Source of the DNA: Dehalococcoidia bacterium
GTDB taxonomy: Bacteria; Chloroflexota; Dehalococcoidia; UBA3495; JAAXIE01
Assembly (NCBI GenBank): GCA_012270525.1
Contig: JAAXIE010000058.1
Location: forward strand, 1 to 11,007
DNA length: 11,007 nt
Direction of reading: 5' to 3'
Below, one piece after another: positions 5,738 through 11,007 of this stretch. The notes under the pieces are model-generated. The model saw only the letters and a list, made by a program, of their open reading frames with translations. It searched no databases and had not been told where the DNA came from. A program made the translations under genes and the position numbers. The stretch's first letter is position 1. Every line of letters starts with the position of its first letter.

Positions 5738-6586
5738 ATGCAGGACAAGACGACCATGGGTAACGTGGAAGTCCTCTCGGTACTGGATATGTACTCGCCG
5801 GGACGGCCCGTCGACTTCTTCTTTCCCGATGTGCCCAGGGAAGCCTGGGGCCCGTACCGCGAGTCCCAGTTGGACGAGAACGGCGAGATCGCCCTCCCCT
5901 ACCTGCTGTTCGCCCTGCGCTCCCAGGGCCAGACCATCATGATCGACACTGGCATGGGGCCAGGCCCCCATCCTAGTCGTGCCAACCGCACCGGCGACCT
6001 CATCAACCAGTTGAAGCGTCACGGCATCGGCCCCGATGACGTGGACGTGGTGGTGCACACTCACCTGCATGCCGACCACGTGGGTTGGAACGTCACCTAC
6101 GAGGGCGGCCAGCCCAAGGCCACCTTCCCCAAAGCCAGGTACCTGGTGCCGAGGGCCGACTGGGACTATTTCACCCAACCCGACGTGCTGGCCGAAGAGC
6201 GGAACCAGCATGTGCGCGACTACGTGGTGCCCCTGGAGGGTTTGGGGGTCATGGACCTCATCGACCCCGGGCATACCATCACTTCCGAGGTGTCCACCCT
6301 CCACACGCCGGGACATACTCCGGGCCACATCTGCGTCATGATCGACTCGCAAGGTCAGAGCGGAGCCGTCGTCGGCGACGTGTTCCACATGAGCGTCCAG
6401 ATAGAGCACCCCGACTGGTGCGCCGGAGTGGACCTGGACAAGCCCACGGGTCAGCACAGTCGCGAGCAACTCCTGGAGCGGTCCGAGCGCGACGGCATGA
6501 TCATCGCCGCTGGGCATTTCGGCGTGGACGAGCACTTCGGCCGGGTGGTGCGTCGCGACGGCCGTCGCTACTGGCAGGGTCTCTAG
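5738..6586 (+). CDS. MBL-fold metallo-hydrolase (lactonase-like group)
   Basis: A 282-residue metallo-beta-lactamase-fold hydrolase. The metal site is complete: THLHADH (His109, His111, Asp113, His114), His193 in TPGHTPGH, Asp214 in GDVFH and His260 in AAGHFG, typical of a dinuclear zinc centre. The order and length are like N-acyl homoserine lactonase-type and related small MBL hydrolases, but these enzymes are hard to assign and could also act on other lactones or esters. The start is ATG 5738, with AAGGAGAGGG (5726-5735) upstream; the earlier in-frame ATG at 5633 arises from the tandem duplication and is rejected. It follows apt by 109 bases and converges with the amidase gene, ending 23 bases before it. 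No signal peptide is seen. Confidence 0.9.
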   Translation: MQDKTTMGNVEVLSVLDMYSPGRPVDFFFPDVPREAWGPYRESQLDENGEIALPYLLFALRSQGQTIMIDTGMGPGPHPSRANRTGDLINQLKRHGIGPDDVDVVVHTHLHADHVGWNVTYEGGQPKATFPKARYLVPRADWDYFTQPDVLAEERNQHVRDYVVPLEGLGVMDLIDPGHTITSEVSTLHTPGHTPGHICVMIDSQGQSGAVVGDVFHMSVQIEHPDWCAGVDLDKPTGQHSREQLLERSERDGMIIAAGHFGVDEHFGRVVRRDGRRYWQGL

Positions 6587-6609
6587 GGGCCTGTCGTCAG
6601 GTCAGCGCG

Positions 6610-8022
6610 CTAGAGAGAGGGCCGCCTCGTGTGCCAGTCGGTCGCCTGTTCGTAGGCGTGTGCCGCCCGCAACACCGTAAGCTCGTCGAAGGGCCTCCCG
6701 CCAAGTTGCAACCCGATGGGCATCCCCTCGTCCGAGAAACCGCAGGGTACCGTGATAGCAGGGAAGCCATTGATGTTGAAGGGACGGGTGTACTGGGTTA
6801 GAGCCGCCGTCACCCCCATGGTGGCCTCTCCCACTCCCGTCTCGGTGGCCAGCAGCGGAGGGGCCGTCACCGGGCAGGCTGGCCCCGCGATCAGGTCGAC
6901 CTCGTCCAATAGGGCGCGGCTTTCGCGACGGAACAGGGTGCGGGCCTGCTGACCACGCAGGTAATCGTCGGCCGATATGAAATAGCCCGCCTCCAACCGC
7001 AAGCGTACCGGCGGGTAGTAGAGATCGCCCTTCTCCCGCACCAGCCTGTGGTGATAGGCCGCTGCTTCCGACATCAGCAGGATGCCTGAGATGGCCTGCG
7101 ACTGGTGATACATGGGCCACGACACCTCGCTCACCACCGCTCCCATCTCCGCCAGCACGTCGATGGCTCGACGCACTGCCGCCTCCACCTGCGGGTCGGT
7201 GGGGACTTCGAAATACTCCTTGGGAATGCCGACGCGCAATCCACGGACATCGCCAGTCAGGGCAGCGGTATAGTCATCGGTGGTGCGCTGGGCCGATGCG
7301 GGGTCATTGGAATCGTAACCTGCAGTGGCATTCAACACCAGGGCGCAGTCCTCGACGGAGCGCACCATGGGTCCGGGATGGTCCAACGACCAAGCCAGGG
7401 GCGTGAGTCCGTGACGGCTCAACAGGCCGTAGGTGGGCTTGAGCCCAGCCAGACCGCACAACGCCGAGGGTATCCGTATGGAACCACCGGTATCGCTGCC
7501 CATGGTGATGGTGCATTGGCCTGCGGCAGCCGCCGAACCCGACCCGCCGCTTGAGCCTCCTGCCACCAGTTGGGGGTCCCAAGGGTTGTGCATGTGACCG
7601 TAGTCCCCGTTCTCTCCGGTGGGCCCGTAGGCGAACTGGTGCATGTTCAGCTTGCCCATGAGGATGGCCCCCGCATCCCGGAACCGGGCCATCACCGTGC
7701 AGTCGTAGTCGGGCACGAAGTCATCGAAAATGCGCGACCCTGCCGTGTTCTTCACCCCCTTGGTGTAATAGAGGTCCTTGAGACCCAAGGGGACTCCGTG
7801 CAGGGGTCCCCGGTGGTTTCCCGAAGAGATTTCCTGCTCCGCAATACGCGCCGAGGCCAACGCCTGCTCGGGAAGCAGCGTTATGAAGGAGTTGAGGACG
7901 GGCTCGGTCCGCTCGATGCGCTCCAGCTGGGCCTGCACCACCTCAACCGGCGACACCTCCCGCCTCTCTATCATGCGGCCGAGATCGCCCGCGGTCAGGT
8001 AGCACAGTTCAATTGGTTCCAT
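6610..8022 (-). CDS. Amidase-signature family hydrolase (GatA-like)
   Basis: A 470-residue enzyme of the amidase signature family, which hydrolyses carboxamides. The Ser-cisSer-Lys triad is visible: Lys82 in GLKDLYYTKG, Ser157 in AGGSSGGSGS and nucleophile Ser181 in GSDTGGSIRIPSALCG, with the expected 24-residue spacing between the two serines. The start ATG (8020-8022) has an AAAGGAG site 5-6 bases upstream on the minus strand. A small GatC-like gene ends 49 bases upstream, and no gatB is in the window, so this is more likely a catabolic amidase with a GatC/AtzG-type partner than the tRNA-dependent amidotransferase, though gatB elsewhere is possible. It is the last gene of the minus-strand cluster and converges with the MBL hydrolase. 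The substrate is unknown. Confidence 0.92.
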   Translation of the reverse strand: MEPIELCYLTAGDLGRMIERREVSPVEVVQAQLERIERTEPVLNSFITLLPEQALASARIAEQEISSGNHRGPLHGVPLGLKDLYYTKGVKNTAGSRIFDDFVPDYDCTVMARFRDAGAILMGKLNMHQFAYGPTGENGDYGHMHNPWDPQLVAGGSSGGSGSAAAAGQCTITMGSDTGGSIRIPSALCGLAGLKPTYGLLSRHGLTPLAWSLDHPGPMVRSVEDCALVLNATAGYDSNDPASAQRTTDDYTAALTGDVRGLRVGIPKEYFEVPTDPQVEAAVRRAIDVLAEMGAVVSEVSWPMYHQSQAISGILLMSEAAAYHHRLVREKGDLYYPPVRLRLEAGYFISADDYLRGQQARTLFRRESRALLDEVDLIAGPACPVTAPPLLATETGVGEATMGVTAALTQYTRPFNINGFPAITVPCGFSDEGMPIGLQLGGRPFDELTVLRAAHAYEQATDWHTRRPSL

Positions 8023-8071
8023 GATTGCTCCTTTGGTGACCGGGATTGGGCTGCGGTCGGCCCATTACTGC

Positions 8072-8269
8072 CTACAACTGGCCATCCGCCATGTAGACGA
8101 TCTCCGGCTCGACCTTGCTGAGGTCCAGTTCGTTGATGGAGCCAAGTCCCCGCAGCGTCCCCCTGACTATGGGGAACAACTCCGCCATGTGAGGGCTGCT
8201 GGTATCCAGCCCAGCGGCCTTCGCCATCTCCAGAAACTGCTCTTCGGTTATCTCTTCGCCCACGGACAT
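8072..8269 (-). CDS. Small GatC-like (AtzG-type) partner of the amidase
   Basis: A 65-residue acidic, helical protein that begins ITEEQFLEMAKAAGLD and ends near LDLSKVEPEIVY. This resembles the GatC fold: an N-terminal helix, a middle helix (ELFPIVRGTLRGLGSI), then a 'xxVEPxxx' tail. GatC-like proteins wrap around and stabilise GatA-type amidases, and AtzG does the same for the AtzE amidase. The start is ATG 8267-8269 with AAGGAG about 8 bases upstream; a longer in-frame extension to 8413 is rejected because it overlaps the protease gene and has unrelated content. It sits directly before the amidase gene in the same direction, which fits a complex between the two products. The assignment rests on a short weak pattern plus gene order. 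Confidence 0.65.
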   Translation of the reverse strand: MSVGEEITEEQFLEMAKAAGLDTSSPHMAELFPIVRGTLRGLGSINELDLSKVEPEIVYMADGQL

Positions 8270-8312
8270 CGGCGCAACTCCTTCCCATTCCGGCCCAGCG
8301 TGCAGCCAGGAA

Positions 8313-8669
8313 CTAGTACATGATGAGATGTGCAGGCACCAGCCTTTGGTGAGTGGGGTCGACCGCCAACCGCAGCCCTTCCAGGGTATAGTCCCCCAAC
8401 AGGGGTGGAACATCGTCCTCGCCGAAGACCACTATGGTGGCCACGCTCGCTCCATCTATCGTTGCTCTCGCCTCCCCAATCTCCCACTCGACCCCACGAC
8501 TGTCGGCCATCTCCAGTACCGCGGTCTCGGTTGGCAAGACACCCAACTCCCGCAGCAGGCGTCCCGGCAGCATGGTGAAGAACGCCCCGGTATCCACGGT
8601 TGCTTCCAGGTCCCGCCAGTTCTCTCCGTCCATGGTGGAAATCCTCGTCGGATAGCTGAACGTTCCCAT
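8313..8669 (-). CDS. Retropepsin-like (clan AA) aspartic protease family protein
   Basis: A 118-residue protein with one aspartic-protease half: the catalytic motif VDTGA (Asp26-Thr27-Gly28) after a strand, then FTMLP and a helix (GRLLRELGV), a beta-rich middle, and LLGDYTLEGL (90-99), which matches the I/LLG motif of retropepsins. Such single-domain proteins work as dimers; small bacterial versions are widespread, but their targets are mostly unknown. No signal peptide or membrane segment is visible, so it is probably cytosolic. The start is ATG 8667-8669, with a modest GAGGACAGG-like site upstream. It lies 30 bases after the aldolase/SDR gene and 43 bases before the GatC-like gene on the same strand, so it is probably co-transcribed with both. 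Confidence 0.8.
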   Translation of the reverse strand: MGTFSYPTRISTMDGENWRDLEATVDTGAFFTMLPGRLLRELGVLPTETAVLEMADSRGVEWEIGEARATIDGASVATIVVFGEDDVPPLLGDYTLEGLRLAVDPTHQRLVPAHLIMY

Positions 8670-8699
8670 ATTTCAGTTTCCTGTCCTCAACGAACCACT

Positions 8700-10760
8700 T
8701 TATCGTGGGAACGCTTCCCGCACTCCACCGTCCACGGGAATCATGGCTCCCGTGGTCTTGGCCGATCGGTCCGAGGCCAGAAAGAGGGCTGCCTCGGCGA
8801 CGTCCTCCGCCAGCACCCGCTGCTTGAGCAGGTTTCGTTGCCGGTAGAAATCTTCCAGTTGGTCCACCCCGACGTTGTGGGCCCGGGCCCGCTGTTCCCG
8901 CACCTCATTCGACCACAGGCTGGATCCCTCGAATATCGCGTCGGGGTTGATGACGTTGCAGCGTATTCCGTGGCCCCCGTTCTCGATGGCCAGCACCCTG
9001 GCCAACTGCACCTCGGCTGCCTTGGACGCGCTGTACGCCCCGAAATCGCCCCCAGGCGCAGGAACGTTCTTGGTGCCCACGAACACCAGATTGCCCCCCA
9101 GGCCCTGCTGGCGCATTATCCTGACAGCTTCCTGGGCCACCAGAAAGTGGCCCGTGGTGTTCACGTCGAACGCCCTCTGCCAGAGCGACAGCGACATCTC
9201 GTGCATCGCTCCCGTTGGAGCGATGCCAGCGTTGGATACCAGAATGTCCAGCCCGCCGTAGGCCAGCACCGTCCGCCGGAACGCTTCAGCCACATCCGCC
9301 TGGTCGGTCACGTTCATGGTCACTCCGAGACCCCGGCCCTCTCCGCGCTCCGCGACGACCTGGGATGCCACTGCCTGGGCCCCCTCGCCATCAATGTCGG
9401 TAACGACCACGTGGGCCCCCTCCGATGCCAGCCTCAACGCGATGGCCCGCCCGATTCCAGCCGCGGCCCCGGTGACCAGGGCCACCCTTCCAGCCAGTTC
9501 TCCCCCACGGGGAGCCAAGCCCAGCTTGTACAACTCCAGTGGCCAGTACTCCGCCTCGAAGGCATCCTTGTCGGATAGCGAGGAATAGCCACCGACCCCC
9601 TGCGCCGAGCGCATCACGTCAATGGTATGTCGATAGATGTCGCCGGTGACGACGGCCGCTCGAGCATCCCGCCCTGTCGTCCACATCCCGATGCCCGGGA
9701 TCAGCACCACCCGCGGGTAGGGGTCCAGCATGGGCGTACCACTCGAGGCATGTGCGGCATGCCATCGCCTGTAGCCCTCGGCGTATCCTTCGACCGCACC
9801 AGGCAGCCCTGCCAGCAGACCTTCCACGTCCCCCGGATGCTCGTTCTCCAGCCACAGGGGAAGGCGCTTGGTCTGGATGATATGGTCGGGGGTAGCGGGA
9901 CCGACCCCGGCAACCTCGCGTCCCCGCTCCGACCCCACCATATCCAGCACATGAGGCGAATCGTCGTAGCGCAGAACGGCAAGCTGCTTCCGGGACACCT
10001 CTCCCCTCAGTGTCGGGGCGATGTCAGCGGCCACTTGATGGCGTTTCTCAGCTTCCAGACTCGGCGTTTTCAGCACGCCGAAGGCCCGTTTTCCCGACGC
10101 CCGCTTCCGAGCGTAGTCCTCCGCTTGGGACACCAACTCTATGTGGTCGTCGTAGCACGCCTTGGCTGTGTCTCCCCAAGTGAAGAGCCCGTGGTTGGCG
10201 AGAACCACCCCCTTGATGCCCGGCCACCGCCTGACCTCGGTCCCCACCAGCTTGGAGAGGCCGAAGCCAGGCCGGATGTAGGGCACGACGGCGACGGTAT
10301 CGCCATACGCCTCGCGCAGGACCGTCGCGGCCTCCGGGTTGTTGGTCAGCGCGATCACCGCATCTGCGTGGGAGTGGGCGACCACCGGAGCGGGAATGAA
10401 GGAGTGAAGCAGCGTCTCGATGGAGGGCCTCCGACCCCCCGAGTCGAGGGCGCAATGCTCCAGGTACGCCACCATCTCCTCGTCGCTCATGGACTCCAGC
10501 TCGAACAGCGGCTCGATGTCGCCCAAGCGCAGGCCGACGAAGTCCCTTGTCCCAGCGGTTTTGAGGTCAGAGCCACTGCTCTTGATGAGCAGGGTCCGGG
10601 TGTCGCGTCCCCGGAAATCGGGTTGGCTCGTCTTTATCGAGGTGTTGCCCCCACCCCACACCACCAAGCCCTCGTCCGCCCCGATGAGACGGCTGAGGTA
10701 GACCAACTCCTCCAGCCCGCCAAGTCCCCGGGCCTCTTCATCTGACCAGCGAGAGTCCAT
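8700..10760 (-). CDS. Class II aldolase / short-chain dehydrogenase fusion (RhaD-ADH-like)
   Basis: A 686-residue two-domain enzyme. Residues about 15-250 are a class II aldolase/adducin domain: GGGNTSIKT, zinc ligands in VAHSHADAV (His129, His131) and His190 in LANHGLFTWG. After a linker (about 260-420), residues 424-686 are a Rossmann-fold dehydrogenase: TGAAAGIG for NAD(P), Asp455 after the second strand (favouring NAD), NAG (510-512), and Tyr576-x3-Lys580. The usual catalytic Ser position appears as Thr563 in VGTKN. The layout matches the rhamnulose-1-phosphate aldolase/alcohol dehydrogenase fusion, which splits the sugar phosphate and oxidises the resulting lactaldehyde. No rhamnose isomerase or kinase is in view, so another keto-sugar phosphate is possible. 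The ATG start lies 21 bases after the preceding aldolase gene, with only a weak ribosome binding site. Confidence 0.9.
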   Translation of the reverse strand: MDSRWSDEEARGLGGLEELVYLSRLIGADEGLVVWGGGNTSIKTSQPDFRGRDTRTLLIKSSGSDLKTAGTRDFVGLRLGDIEPLFELESMSDEEMVAYLEHCALDSGGRRPSIETLLHSFIPAPVVAHSHADAVIALTNNPEAATVLREAYGDTVAVVPYIRPGFGLSKLVGTEVRRWPGIKGVVLANHGLFTWGDTAKACYDDHIELVSQAEDYARKRASGKRAFGVLKTPSLEAEKRHQVAADIAPTLRGEVSRKQLAVLRYDDSPHVLDMVGSERGREVAGVGPATPDHIIQTKRLPLWLENEHPGDVEGLLAGLPGAVEGYAEGYRRWHAAHASSGTPMLDPYPRVVLIPGIGMWTTGRDARAAVVTGDIYRHTIDVMRSAQGVGGYSSLSDKDAFEAEYWPLELYKLGLAPRGGELAGRVALVTGAAAGIGRAIALRLASEGAHVVVTDIDGEGAQAVASQVVAERGEGRGLGVTMNVTDQADVAEAFRRTVLAYGGLDILVSNAGIAPTGAMHEMSLSLWQRAFDVNTTGHFLVAQEAVRIMRQQGLGGNLVFVGTKNVPAPGGDFGAYSASKAAEVQLARVLAIENGGHGIRCNVINPDAIFEGSSLWSNEVREQRARAHNVGVDQLEDFYRQRNLLKQRVLAEDVAEAALFLASDRSAKTTGAMIPVDGGVREAFPR

Positions 10761-10781
10761 TGGTCGCGGTTCTCGCCAGCC

Positions 10782-11007
10782 TCACTTGGCCTCGGCCTTG
10801 AGGCTCTGGAAAAGTTCGTGTGCCTCCCCGGCACTGGCCCCTTCATGCACGATCTGGCGAATGGCCCGGATCATTGGCACAGGGTGTTCGTTCTGCCAGA
10901 TGTTGCGCCCCAGGTTCACCCCGATGGCCCCTCGCTGCATGCCGTCATCGACGAACTCGAGGACCTCCAACTCCGTGTCCACCTGGGGTCCCCCCGCCAT
11001 GATCACC
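10782..11007 (-). CDS. Class I aldolase, DhnA/FbaB (or LsrF)-like, C-terminal part
   Basis: This is the last 74 or so residues of a TIM-barrel class I aldolase cut by the right window edge. It shows MAGGPQVDTE, a GAIGVNLGRNIWQNEHP phosphate-binding segment and a final helix with IVHEGASAGEAHEL, the typical end of DhnA-type fructose-bisphosphate aldolases and the related thiolase LsrF. The Schiff-base Lys lies outside the window. The stop (10782-10784) is 21 bases before the aldolase/SDR fusion on the same strand, so the two are probably one operon. That puts two unrelated aldolases side by side in a sugar or sugar-like catabolic unit. The exact substrate cannot be told. Confidence 0.85.
   Translation of the reverse strand, partial: VIMAGGPQVDTELEVLEFVDDGMQRGAIGVNLGRNIWQNEHPVPMIRAIRQIVHEGASAGEAHELFQSLKAEAK

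Noticed and set aside
5714..6535. Minus-strand open frame of 273 codons opposite the MBL hydrolase
   Set aside because: Antisense shadow; the plus-strand metal-binding motifs are complete.
9627..10745. Long plus-strand open frame of 372 codons opposite the aldolase/SDR gene
   Set aside because: It is a shadow caused by high G+C third positions of the real minus-strand gene; its translation has no recognisable motif and no ribosome binding site.
1..11007. tRNA, rRNA or CRISPR array
   Set aside because: No cloverleaf-like segment, rRNA-like stretch or regularly spaced short repeats were seen; the only repeats are the two direct repeat pairs described and one 9-mer pair.

Overview
The window is bacterial chromosomal DNA with high G+C in most of its length, closely packed genes, several strong AAGGAG-type ribosome binding sites and two TTG starts. 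The mix of a thiolase, VOC protein, amidohydrolase, MBL hydrolase, amidase, a retropepsin-like protease and an aldolase/short-chain dehydrogenase fusion suggests a metabolically broad heterotroph. An uncultured Chloroflexota (SAR202 or Dehalococcoidia-like) is my best guess, but no phylogenetic marker in the window settles it.

Layout. 1-990 (+): the end of a thiolase, then a small VOC-fold protein with its own likely promoter. 1013-2356: an inserted island of about 1.2 kb, visibly richer in A/T than its surroundings. It carries one gene for a stand-alone nuclease related to the N-terminal domain of HsdR. The island is bounded by a 78-bp direct repeat that matches 74 of 78 positions and is the 3' end of the HAD hydrolase gene. 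The HAD gene (2256-3032, -) is intact because one repeat copy completes it; the other copy (987-1091) is a stranded HAD C-terminus that still has its own in-frame tail and stop. 3210-6586 (+): a run of amidohydrolase, a small selenoprotein, apt and an MBL-fold hydrolase. 6610-11007 (-): a co-directional cluster read right to left: the end of a class I (DhnA/FbaB-like) aldolase, a class II aldolase/SDR fusion, a retropepsin-like protease, a GatC-like small protein and an amidase-signature enzyme.

The two most notable items are easy to miss. First, 4752-5030 is a 92-residue gene broken at codon 30 by TGA. It has a strong ribosome binding site, its frame continues in a HesB-like / CC-Se-motif-like pattern after the TGA, and a compact hairpin with a CGUG loop lies 20 nt downstream. 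Together these fit a selenocysteine codon and bacterial SECIS element, not a dead gene. Second, the nuclease island sits in the 3' end of a host gene and restores it, with no integrase or transposase visible.

How genes may cooperate (inference): the minus-strand cluster looks like one transcript. It joins sugar or aldehyde carbon chemistry (two aldolase types plus a dehydrogenase) to amide hydrolysis (amidase with a GatC-like partner). apt is a purine-salvage gene with a probable promoter placed almost at its start codon, so its mRNA may be nearly leaderless. I saw no tRNA, rRNA, CRISPR array, phage gene or origin.
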